Of a stretch of DNA of 12,989 nucleotides, positions 6,794 to 12,989 are shown one piece after another. The position numbers and the translations under genes were made by a program. Positions within the stretch are counted from its first letter, which is position 1. Each line of letters starts with the position of its first letter. The notes under the pieces are model-generated. The model worked only from the letters and a program-made list of their open reading frames with translations, was not told the DNA's origin and did no database searches. Origin of the DNA: Bacteroidota bacterium (GTDB lineage: Bacteria; Bacteroidota; Bacteroidia; NS11-12g; UBA955). The stretch lies in NCBI GenBank assembly GCA_947450015.1, contig CANFUB010000048.1:1-12989 (forward strand), written 5' to 3'.

Positions 6794-7504
6794 TTAAAAT
6801 AGTTTGCCAAATTTAACCTTCAATTTAAATTTCGTGAAGGATTCATTTCCCCTAATGTCAATTCTTTGGAGACGATATAGTTGTTTTAAATCAAGCTTGT
6901 TAATTCTATTGCCAATGCGCATGGCATAGAGAATACCTGCATTTTTGAAAACATTGCTTAAAGCACTGAATTGCGCCATGTTCTTTTTTGGATAAGCACC
7001 ATAAGTATAAGCCCAAACAGGCTCTACAGGAATTGATATACCATTAAAACTAGCCAAACATTTTTGAACTTCAGCTTCCCAATGCTTAGGTTCAAGGTCC
7101 ATTAAACTAAGATGCTTTTCGCTGTGATAGCCATATGTTACGAAATCTTGCATTTCGATAAGTTGGCTTGTATTAAGAAATTCTTGTACCTGATTGTCAT
7201 GCATTAGTTTCTTGCCAACAAAGTCACCAACTAAAAAGATTGAAAAAGGTATTTTAAGCGCTTTAAAAATTGGATAAGCAATTGTGTAGTTATTGAGATA
7301 GCCGTCATCGAAAGTGATTAATAAAGGCTTTTCAGGCAATGGTTCGTTTTTTTTAATAAAGTTTGTTAATTGATGCAAGGTGATAAAGTTATACCGATTC
7401 TTTAACCAATGCAGTTGCATTTTTAATTGTTCCTCAGAAACAGTTAGAAAATCTGTTTCCAATTTGGCAACCTTGTGATACATTAATACACGAAGTCCAC
7501 TCAT
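6794..7504 (-). CDS. Polysaccharide deacetylase family (NodB-type) protein
   Basis: This 236-residue protein belongs to the carbohydrate esterase 4 / NodB homology group, which removes N-acetyl groups from sugars using a divalent metal. Seen directly: the MYHKV opening strand (8-12), TFDDGY (64-69, with catalytic/metal Asp66 and Asp67) and YGYHSEKHLSL (124-134), which supplies the His127-xxx-His131 metal pair. YTYGAYP (167-173) corresponds to the FxYPxG region. No signal peptide or membrane segment is visible, so it probably acts on a cytoplasmic or membrane-associated glycan intermediate, unlike secreted peptidoglycan deacetylases. Its ATG overlaps the glycosyltransferase stop as ATGA (7504-7501), pointing to translational coupling and a shared pathway, most likely lipopolysaccharide or another surface glycan. 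The substrate is not determinable. Confidence 0.9.
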   Translation of the reverse strand: MSGLRVLMYHKVAKLETDFLTVSEEQLKMQLHWLKNRYNFITLHQLTNFIKKNEPLPEKPLLITFDDGYLNNYTIAYPIFKALKIPFSIFLVGDFVGKKLMHDNQVQEFLNTSQLIEMQDFVTYGYHSEKHLSLMDLEPKHWEAEVQKCLASFNGISIPVEPVWAYTYGAYPKKNMAQFSALSNVFKNAGILYAMRIGNRINKLDLKQLYRLQRIDIRGNESFTKFKLKVKFGKLF

Positions 7505-8247
7505 TTTTTTGAATTTAATTCATGTAATTTTAAATACTTAACAACATGGTACCAAGCACTCAAATAACTCCATATAAATCCAGCTTTACCATTCATAAAA
7601 TTTCTATAAACTAAGAAGTGCTTTAAAAAATAGAAAGGAAAACTTACAACCGTTAACATTAGAGATCGGCTTTTGCCCTTTTCTTTTAGCTTAATAGCGC
7701 CAATACTCGTGTACTGGTTAAATTTATCGAAATAGTGTTTCAAATTTTTATAACTATAATGTAAAACAACATTTTTTAATGCGCCAATAGGTCCATTAAT
7801 CCTTACTTTCTCGTGCACTTTGGCATCATCAAAATTTCCTGATAATTTATTGAATAAGCGAAGATGTTTAAAATTACTTTCTTTACCATGAAGAAAAACT
7901 TTTCCTAAAAAGACATGCCGAATGGGGATGGTATAACCCACTTCAGCTGATTTTTTAAAATCAATTGACAGTATTTCTTTTATTAATTCATCGCTTAGAA
8001 CCTCATCGGCATCAATGTTAAGAATCCATTGATGTGCGGCCTTGCTCACTGCAAATTGTTTTTGGGTGCCAAAACCATCAAAAGTGCGATTAAATATTTT
8101 ACAGCCATATTGTTCAGCAATTTCCAAAGTATTATCGGTGCTATGATCATTCACTAATACAATATCATCGCACCAATGAAGTTTAGGAAGTGATAATTGA
8201 AGATTATCAGCTTCGTTCTTGGCAATAATAATAACTGAAATGGACAT
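7501..8247 (-). CDS. Family 2 glycosyltransferase, WaaE/KdtX-like
   Basis: This encodes 248 residues from the ATG at 8247. A frame extension to a TTG at 8259 is rejected because that TTG lies inside a -7-like element and precedes the conserved start SISVIIIAKNEADNL. The GT-A fold is evident: the nucleotide-binding IIIAKNEADN, LVNDHSTDNT (31-40), the FDGFGTQKQFA block (56-66) typical of the WaaE subfamily, and the NIDADE motif (77-82, the DXD equivalent that binds metal and nucleotide sugar). VHEKV (144-148) and an aromatic, partly membrane-associating C-terminal segment (FPFYFLKHFLVYRNF onward) also match lipopolysaccharide core beta-1,4-glucosyltransferase relatives. It probably adds a sugar to a lipid-linked surface glycan at the inner membrane. 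It overlaps the deacetylase gene by 4 bases and follows the haem-binding gene by 93 bases. Donor and acceptor are unknown. Confidence 0.92.
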   Translation of the reverse strand: MSISVIIIAKNEADNLQLSLPKLHWCDDIVLVNDHSTDNTLEIAEQYGCKIFNRTFDGFGTQKQFAVSKAAHQWILNIDADEVLSDELIKEILSIDFKKSAEVGYTIPIRHVFLGKVFLHGKESNFKHLRLFNKLSGNFDDAKVHEKVRINGPIGALKNVVLHYSYKNLKHYFDKFNQYTSIGAIKLKEKGKSRSLMLTVVSFPFYFLKHFLVYRNFMNGKAGFIWSYLSAWYHVVKYLKLHELNSKK

Positions 8248-8328
8248 TGGACGGCTCAAAATTGCAGAAAACTAATGAGATTATAAAAATTAAATCAAGA
8301 TAAGAACAGAACCATTATCAGCGTTTAC

Positions 8329-8361
8329 AAAAAAAGAACACTAGGAATGCTTTCTCTTTTT
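8329..8361 (-). terminator. Weak candidate terminator at the end of the haem-binding gene
   Basis: On the minus strand AAAAAGAGAA (8361-8352) can pair with TTCTTTTTTT (8338-8329) around a 13-base loop that contains the TAG stop, with one G-U pair. The stem is almost all A-U and the T-run is itself an arm, so it may simply be AT-rich sequence. The 93-base gap to the glycosyltransferase gene makes a transcription boundary here plausible. Confidence 0.22.
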
Positions 8362-8853
8362 AGGATTGATTAAGCTATCTGAAGGTAGCGTGGTTTCCAT
8401 TTTTAAACGAATGCCTTTTGCCCAATCTACTAAAGCAGTTTTTTGTTCATCTGATAATTTTGCATTGCCATGGATGATTGTATACGAAGACAAGGGCATT
8501 TCACTTTCTTCGACCTCTTCAATTACCTCTTCTAATTTGTGGTATTGGCGGTAATAAGGATATTTGGCAAACTCATCAAAATTCAATTTGCGCTTTCCTT
8601 CTTCAACATGGTCGTTTAACCACCATGCCACTGGTTGTATATTGGCATACCAAGGATAAACGGTTTTATTGCTGTGACAGTCATTACAAGCGGTTGTCAA
8701 AATAGCATCAATTGGTTCAGGCACAGTATAAATACTTGCAATACTATTTACTTTTATACCACTTTCATTTTTAGCAGGTTTGAAGAATTGCATAATTATG
8801 AGCAATACTGCTAATACTAGCAAGGATTTTTTAAGAATGTTTTTAAATTTCAT
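8341..8853 (-). CDS. Membrane-anchored haem-binding domain protein (CxxCH)
   Basis: This encodes 170 residues from the ATG at 8853. A TTG 12 bases upstream is rejected because it forms part of a TAATTTTG -7-like element. The N-terminus is a lysine-rich stretch followed by one hydrophobic helix (about residues 11-24), an uncleaved signal anchor or signal peptide placing the rest in the periplasm. The domain matches the Bacteroidota Haem_bd type: CNDCHSNKTVYPWY (56-69, the covalent c-type haem site CxxCH), IQPVAWWLNDHVEEGKRKLNF (72-92), then SEMPLSSYTIIHGNAKLSDEQ with Met119 a candidate axial ligand. It ends in a basic tail (KKRKHS). Such proteins resemble small cytochromes or the haem domain of cytochrome c peroxidase-like enzymes; the redox partner is unknown. 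It lies 48 bases after the type B secreted protein, with which it may or may not share a transcript. Confidence 0.88.
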   Translation of the reverse strand: MKFKNILKKSLLVLAVLLIIMQFFKPAKNESGIKVNSIASIYTVPEPIDAILTTACNDCHSNKTVYPWYANIQPVAWWLNDHVEEGKRKLNFDEFAKYPYYRQYHKLEEVIEEVEESEMPLSSYTIIHGNAKLSDEQKTALVDWAKGIRLKMETTLPSDSLINPKKRKHS

Positions 8854-8862
8854 ATTGAAATT

Positions 8863-8870
8863 CAAAATTA
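8863..8870 (-). promoter_or_regulatory. Possible -7 element (TAATTTTG) of the haem-binding gene
   Basis: TAATTTTG on the minus strand fits TAnnTTTG and ends 9 bases before the ATG at 8853. No TTG is present at the -33 distance. It would allow this gene to be transcribed separately from the large upstream gene. Confidence 0.35.
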
Positions 8871-8901
8871 GATAAAATTTTGAGTGATAAAATATGATTT
8901 A

Positions 8902-11900
8902 TTACCGAATTAAAAATAAAACACCTTTGGTGTAGCGGGTCGCTGTTTTTTTACCCTTATAGCTAATGTAATATACATAATAATCTGTAGGGCATGGCTT
9001 TCCTTGATAAGTACCATCCCATCCAATTTTTGAATTATCGCTATAGAATACCTTTTCACCCCATCGGTTAAAAATGGCCATTGTTGATTTTGCAATTGAG
9101 GTAGATTCTATCTTGAATACATCATTCATCTCATCATCATTAGGTGTGAAAGCAGTTGGCAATACAATGGTTACGGTGTCTATCACACAAATATTAACAC
9201 TAAAACTGTCTATACAATTGCCAATGTTTCTAATGGTGAGTTTTACCTTGTAATTTTCTTTTAAACCATCAAATAAATGAGAAGGATTGGTTGTTGGGTC
9301 GTATGGTATAATCGTACCATCTCCAAAATCCCAAGTGCCTGTTGTGCCGCCATCACTTAAGTTAATAATTTGCAATTCCGCATTGTTGCTATATAAGCAT
9401 CGATCGTTTGGAGAAAAAGAAAAATAGGCGCGAATATTACTAAACCCAGGAATGTTAACACTTGTATCGTATTTACAACCTGTAACTTTATTGGTAACAA
9501 TGGCCCTATATGTGTTATTAACGGGCGCATTAATCAACGAAGTGGTTTGTGGTGGAATGGTGTTCCACAAATAGCTGTAAGCCCCATTGCCCTTCATTTT
9601 TAAATCAATGAAACCTTGATTGCCATAACACTGAATAGGACTCGTAGCACTTGAACTATACATTTGTGGATGTACATAAATTAGTTGCTGCTGTATAACA
9701 GAATCACTGCAGCCATCTTTAAGCGTGGCAGTATATAATCTAGAGGTGTTTGGAGAAACAAAAATAGCGCTCACATTGGTTGAACCTGTGCTCCATTTTA
9801 AATCATAATTATTCGTTCCACCACTTGATTTAGTATTTAAGGTTACTGTTGAGCCAATGCAAATTGTATCCTTATCTGATAAAAGTTTCAGCCTTAAAGT
9901 ATCACCAATTTCAACATCTAATACATCTTGATTAATGCATTTACCTGTACCATACACATATTTTAGTCGGTGCAAACCAGTTCCAGCTTTGCGGGGATTG
10001 AAAGTATTCCCACTCGTACCTAAACCAGTAAAAGTGCCACCAACTGGGGTAAGATTAACCGAGATGGTTGTATCTCTGAAACAATAATATTGTGAAAGCC
10101 CATTAATTTTTACAATAGGTAATGCATTCACTTTGATTCTGATGGTGTCTTGACAACGGCCAGGAAGGTTGTATAAAATTAAATGTGTGCCAGCTCCAGC
10201 CAAAGCAGGATTAAAAATACCTGTAATAGCATTTGTGATTCCTTTGCCTGCAAAGGTTCCTTTTTTCTCGCCATTGTATAATTGATAAGCGTTATCAGCT
10301 ATACAGAATGTGGTATCCTTTTGAATATTGGCCCTTGGATAAATTTGAATAATGATAGTGTCTTTACAGCCATTACCATCGCCAATTAATTGATGAAATG
10401 TTCCCCTGCCGGCCAATGCGGGACTAAACTTTTGATAATACACAGAATTGCCAACAATGGCATTGCTGCCAGAAAATAATAAATTCCAAGGGTCATTAAA
10501 GACATATTGATAACGCAAGTAATAACTCGTATCACTTACACAATTCTTAACAGTATCCTTGTAAAAACGAGAATATCGCAAGTACATTATCTTGTCATCT
10601 TTACACCCTGTTAAAGTTGTATAGGTTAAATTGACTTGTACAAAGGTGCTTTTTCCTGGTACTTTAAAAGTATCGGCATCGAATATGCCAGCGATAGGGT
10701 CGAAAATTCCCTTTCCTGACCATTTTCCACCGGCAGGCAGTCCTGCAGGAAGTGTTCTTTGACCAGCATCAGGACAAGCAATTTCATCCCAGCGTGCATC
10801 AACGTCTTTAATATGTCTTTTAAGCGTGTCTTTGCATCCATTAATGTTGTAAACATATAACTTGTTTCCTGGTCCAGCGTTGAATGGAATACTAATTCCT
10901 AAAAGACTATTTGTAATACCGGGGCCTGACCAAACGCCTCCAATTGGCGTAAAAGTCATGGTGTCATAAGGTTTGGATTTGCATAGGGTATCGATTTTTT
11001 TAATTGAAATACCACCAATATTAATGTCTTTCTTTGAGGTGCAACCATTCCAAGTATATGTTACTTGGAAAGTGCCATTGTTAGAGGGAGGCGTAACGAT
11101 GCCAACAGAATTAATATTGGGACCACTCCATGTTCCACCAGGTGGTGAAAAGTTTGTAACTAAAAATGGGTTACTATTTGGACAAGCTGCATTTGGTGGA
11201 CCTGCATTAATGGCTTTAACTGTTACAATAACAATATCTGAGCATTTACCATTTTGATAAACAATATTAAACACACCACTTCCTGCAATGGCAGGATTAA
11301 ATGTTCCATTACTTGCATTTGTAATACCTGTTCCAGACCAAGTGCCACCGCTCGGATTGGCCACCAAATTAAATGGGCCACTCGATTGGCAAACAGTTGT
11401 ATCGTTTTGAGCAATGGGTGGTGTAAGCACTCTAATATCAACTGTATCTCTACCGGGTACCGAAACACCATCACTAACTTCTAAAATATATCTTGTATCT
11501 ATTGTCGGACAAATAATGTGTGGTGGTTTCCCTATTAATCCTCCACTTAGCCAAGTGTATGTATAATTGGCAGCATTGCCACCGGTCACAGTCGATGTTA
11601 GAGTTACACATCCACCATTACACAGTGTGTCTTTGGTAGACTTTAGAACCACTTTGATAGGACAGTCGGTAATTTTAAAATTCAGTTTTGCATTAATTTT
11701 CCAAATGCTATCACATTTATCTTTAAATGTGGAATTGAAATCGAGTGTATAATTTCCGCTTTGATTTAAACCAGAGGCAAACGTGATATCGAATGTATTC
11801 GATTCGTTTTTATTGTCGCAGCTAACACCTACAGCATTTGTTATAGCTGTAGTTAATGTACCAGAAAGTTTAAAATTTTTAGCCTTAACGGAATCACAAT

Positions 11901-12459
11901 TAAATTTCTGATCAAGCACTACACGAATCGCAGTGGTTTTGCAATTGGGATTTGTAATGGTATTGAATTTGGGCTGAGGTACTGAGGTGATTTTTGCCTC
12001 CCAACTTAATTCAAAACCATCCCCATTTACAAATTTATCGGAGTGAAAATAAAATGTAACACAGCTATCTGTTGTAGAAAATGTACTTGATGGTTTGTTA
12101 TTATTGTCGAATTTTTTTAAAAGACTCGCAAAAGTATCATCGCCATTGTATACTTTTAAATAATCTGCTCCTGCTTCAACATTAAAGGGATTGGTAAATT
12201 TTATGTTGATTTTACTAGCACCACTTACACAAATGGTAAAAATAAAGTTTTCATTACTCGCATACCAACTTGAGTTAACCTTATTTCCTTCGCTATCCGT
12301 TAATTTACCTCTGCAATCATACACCCTATTATTGCTCATTTTATAGGTTGTTTGCGCACCAAGGTTAGGCAATAGGAGGCAAAGTAAAATAACTGCCCCT
12401 ATCAGCTTTCGGCTAAAACGGGATATTGGGTTAAATCGATATAAAATTGCTAGAATCAA
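8902..12459 (-). CDS. Giant modular secreted surface protein (CUB, seven GTWSG modules, PKD) with T9SS type B sorting domain
   Basis: This 1185-residue protein has a signal peptide at about 14-35 (RFSRK, a hydrophobic core, cleavage near NLGA|QT). Domains in order: CUB-like (49-155; Cys49, Cys77, Cys133; motif ADYLKVYNG at 98-106); a beta-rich segment (160-265); an Ig-like unit (270-345); seven modules of about 70 residues (350-848) with a G-[GK]-[TVK]-[WF]-[SAT]-G core, most followed by FNPA(L/I)AG-like turns; an Ig-like unit (853-930); an SprB-like repeat (932-1005, IQCYGNQGFIDL); a PKD domain (1008-1093, TWDFGDG at 1042-1048); and the type B or 'gliding motility-associated' C-terminal domain (1098-1185: LPTAFTPNDDEMNDVF, IFNRWGEKVFYS, WDGTYQGKPCPTDYYVYYI). 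It is exported by the T9SS and kept at or released from the surface, probably as an adhesin. The frame starts with TTG directly after the TAA of the lipoprotein gene. No ATG exists before the signal peptide, so the start codon is unusual but well constrained. Confidence 0.92.
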   Translation of the reverse strand: MILAILYRFNPISRFSRKLIGAVILLCLLLPNLGAQTTYKMSNNRVYDCRGKLTDSEGNKVNSSWYASNENFIFTICVSGASKINIKFTNPFNVEAGADYLKVYNGDDTFASLLKKFDNNNKPSSTFSTTDSCVTFYFHSDKFVNGDGFELSWEAKITSVPQPKFNTITNPNCKTTAIRVVLDQKFNCDSVKAKNFKLSGTLTTAITNAVGVSCDNKNESNTFDITFASGLNQSGNYTLDFNSTFKDKCDSIWKINAKLNFKITDCPIKVVLKSTKDTLCNGGCVTLTSTVTGGNAANYTYTWLSGGLIGKPPHIICPTIDTRYILEVSDGVSVPGRDTVDIRVLTPPIAQNDTTVCQSSGPFNLVANPSGGTWSGTGITNASNGTFNPAIAGSGVFNIVYQNGKCSDIVIVTVKAINAGPPNAACPNSNPFLVTNFSPPGGTWSGPNINSVGIVTPPSNNGTFQVTYTWNGCTSKKDINIGGISIKKIDTLCKSKPYDTMTFTPIGGVWSGPGITNSLLGISIPFNAGPGNKLYVYNINGCKDTLKRHIKDVDARWDEIACPDAGQRTLPAGLPAGGKWSGKGIFDPIAGIFDADTFKVPGKSTFVQVNLTYTTLTGCKDDKIMYLRYSRFYKDTVKNCVSDTSYYLRYQYVFNDPWNLLFSGSNAIVGNSVYYQKFSPALAGRGTFHQLIGDGNGCKDTIIIQIYPRANIQKDTTFCIADNAYQLYNGEKKGTFAGKGITNAITGIFNPALAGAGTHLILYNLPGRCQDTIRIKVNALPIVKINGLSQYYCFRDTTISVNLTPVGGTFTGLGTSGNTFNPRKAGTGLHRLKYVYGTGKCINQDVLDVEIGDTLRLKLLSDKDTICIGSTVTLNTKSSGGTNNYDLKWSTGSTNVSAIFVSPNTSRLYTATLKDGCSDSVIQQQLIYVHPQMYSSSATSPIQCYGNQGFIDLKMKGNGAYSYLWNTIPPQTTSLINAPVNNTYRAIVTNKVTGCKYDTSVNIPGFSNIRAYFSFSPNDRCLYSNNAELQIINLSDGGTTGTWDFGDGTIIPYDPTTNPSHLFDGLKENYKVKLTIRNIGNCIDSFSVNICVIDTVTIVLPTAFTPNDDEMNDVFKIESTSIAKSTMAIFNRWGEKVFYSDNSKIGWDGTYQGKPCPTDYYVYYISYKGKKTATRYTKGVLFLIR
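9916..11412 (-). repeat. Seven tandem protein modules (~66-82 residues each) inside the type B secreted protein
   Basis: Residues 350-848 hold seven copies. The cores are GGTWSG (371), GGTWSG (441), GGVWSG (507), GGKWSG (577), a degraded LLFSGS (660-665), KGTFAG (733) and GGTFTG (807). Each copy has one Cys before the core (357, 426, 493, 562, 640, 719, 793) and one near its end in a G-[CR]C-like context (406, 473, 542, 619, 698, 769, 841), about 47-58 residues apart. This suggests one disulfide per module. At DNA level the copies are well diverged, with only short shared words such as GCAGGATTAAA on the plus strand, so the expansion is old. Confidence 0.8.
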
Positions 12460-12924
12460 TTATTTAGTTATCGTTATAATTGGTGTAATAATGCTATTGC
12501 TCCAATTGCCTGCGCGGTCTTTTAGTTTAAGTTCGAAAGTTGTTGTTTCACTGTTTGCGGTTCCAAGCAAAAAGGTGTTTTTCATCTGTACAGCAATAAT
12601 TCCTTTTGTTTTTATCTCTGAGCCAGGTGGTGATAATGGTTTTACAAAATAAAAATCGGCTTTATTTAAACGCTTATCCTTGATTTGTAAATCATTCATA
12701 TCAGGGTTTAATTCACCAATATCACCATCGCCATCAGTGTATTCAAATCGTATGACTAAGCTATCTTTAAACTGTAAAATTGTAGTTGAAGAAACATCTA
12801 GCAATTTAATAAATGGCACATTGCTATTGCCACTTAAGGTGTCATCTTTCTTACAACTACCTATTAACACTAGTAATACTAGTATCAACCAACTAAAACG
12901 ATTATTTATAAAATAGTAACTCAT
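12460..12924 (-). CDS. Small lipoprotein with possible surface-export signal and DGDGDIG motif
   Basis: This 154-residue protein has a short lipoprotein signal (LILVLLVLIGSC, Cys24 acylated). Directly after the cysteine is KKDD, which resembles the Lys-Asp/Glu-rich lipoprotein export signal described for surface-exposed lipoproteins of Bacteroidota. The mature part looks like one beta-sandwich domain: FKDSLVIRFEYTDGDGDIGE (52-71, alternating Asp/Gly that could bind calcium), a central charged segment, and a closing strand region FELKLKDRAGNWSNSII (130-146). The family is a common 'hypothetical lipoprotein' of Bacteroidota with no function I can name. Its start overlaps the stop of the upstream gene as ATGA (12924-12921), and its stop TAA directly precedes the TTG start of the large T9SS type B protein. 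The three are therefore very probably one operon, and this lipoprotein is a candidate surface anchor or partner of that protein. Confidence 0.82.
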   Translation of the reverse strand: MSYYFINNRFSWLILVLLVLIGSCKKDDTLSGNSNVPFIKLLDVSSTTILQFKDSLVIRFEYTDGDGDIGELNPDMNDLQIKDKRLNKADFYFVKPLSPPGSEIKTKGIIAVQMKNTFLLGTANSETTTFELKLKDRAGNWSNSIITPIITITK

Positions 12925-12989
12925 TTGATGCGAATGGCAAAATATTTTTTAGCATTAAAGGCCGATGGAACCGAAGGAATATAAACTGG
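12921..12989 (-). CDS. C-terminal fragment of an unidentified upstream gene
   Basis: From the right edge one minus-strand frame reads 22 residues (PVYIPSVPSAFNAKKYFAIR, then IK) and ends in TGA at 12923-12921. That stop overlaps the ATG of the lipoprotein gene as ATGA. This overlap and the open frame to the edge make it a likely real gene end. The fragment is too short to identify; no domain can be named. Confidence 0.6.
   Translation of the reverse strand, partial: PVYIPSVPSAFNAKKYFAIRIK

Noticed and set aside
8248..8259. Four-codon extension of the glycosyltransferase from TTG
   Set aside because: The TTG is part of CAATTTTG, a near match to the -7 element, and the family usually begins at the SVIIIAKNE strand.
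8248..8340. Small RNA or gene in the largest intergenic gap
   Set aside because: The 93 bases are AT-rich, with no open frame of useful size, no tRNA-like fold and no clear structured element beyond a weak hairpin at one edge.
8854..8865. Four-codon extension of the haem-binding protein from TTG
   Set aside because: The TTG lies in TAATTTTG, and the ATG at 8853 starts a normal lysine-rich signal anchor.
9916..11412. DNA-level tandem repeats or a CRISPR-like array in the large gene
   Set aside because: The periodicity is in the protein. The DNA copies share only short words, and there are no identical repeats with unique spacers.
10973..11484. Several plus- and minus-strand frames of 76-94 codons inside the large secreted-protein gene
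   Set aside because: They are shadows of the conserved repeat modules, with no start context or recognisable domain of their own.
1..12989. Mobile element, phage, toxin-antitoxin or defence system
   Set aside because: No transposase, integrase, terminal repeats, attachment-site duplication or known defence domain was found. MazG here is the full-length housekeeping form, not a toxin-antitoxin part.

Overview
The window looks like a piece of an AT-rich chromosome from a Bacteroidota bacterium, probably a Chitinophagales/Sphingobacteriales-type lineage. Four things support this. Two proteins carry type IX secretion system (T9SS) C-terminal sorting domains, one of type A and one of type B. Several secreted proteins have Bacteroidota-style lipoprotein signals. 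Gene starts lack obvious Shine-Dalgarno sequences. TAnnTTTG-type -7 promoter elements sit just upstream of many start codons. No mobile element, CRISPR array, tRNA or rRNA was seen, and no stretch over 300 bases lacks a gene.

Layout from right to left (nearly all genes are on the minus strand). The right edge holds the last 22 codons of an unidentified gene. It overlaps (ATGA) a small lipoprotein with a possible surface-export signal. That lipoprotein abuts a 1185-residue multidomain secreted protein: CUB domain, seven cysteine-paired GTWSG modules, Ig-like/SprB-like segments, PKD domain and T9SS type B sorting domain. Next come a membrane-anchored haem-binding CxxCH protein (8341-8853), a WaaE-like family 2 glycosyltransferase overlapping a NodB-type polysaccharide deacetylase (6794-8247, an envelope glycan pair), the housecleaning NTP pyrophosphohydrolase MazG, the glycine-cleavage T-protein GcvT, an outer-membrane barrel-like protein and a five-helix membrane protein.

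That run ends tail-to-tail with the single plus-strand gene, a lipoprotein-form methionine sulfoxide reductase A (2836-3498). The two genes share a TTAA stop sequence. MsrA is divergent from a BNR/Asp-box beta-propeller lipoprotein with a T9SS type A sorting domain (370-2796). The stop codon of that gene directly touches the start of a thiamine pyrophosphokinase gene that runs off the left edge.

The theme is envelope and surface biology (two T9SS cargo proteins, three lipoproteins, LPS-type sugar enzymes, an outer-membrane barrel) mixed with core metabolism (GcvT, MazG, thiamine pyrophosphokinase). I see no clear new defence or mobile system. The points most worth following are the modular type B secreted protein with its partner lipoprotein, the propeller that has both a lipobox and a T9SS signal, and the recurring placement of promoter-like -7 elements only 4-9 bases before start codons.
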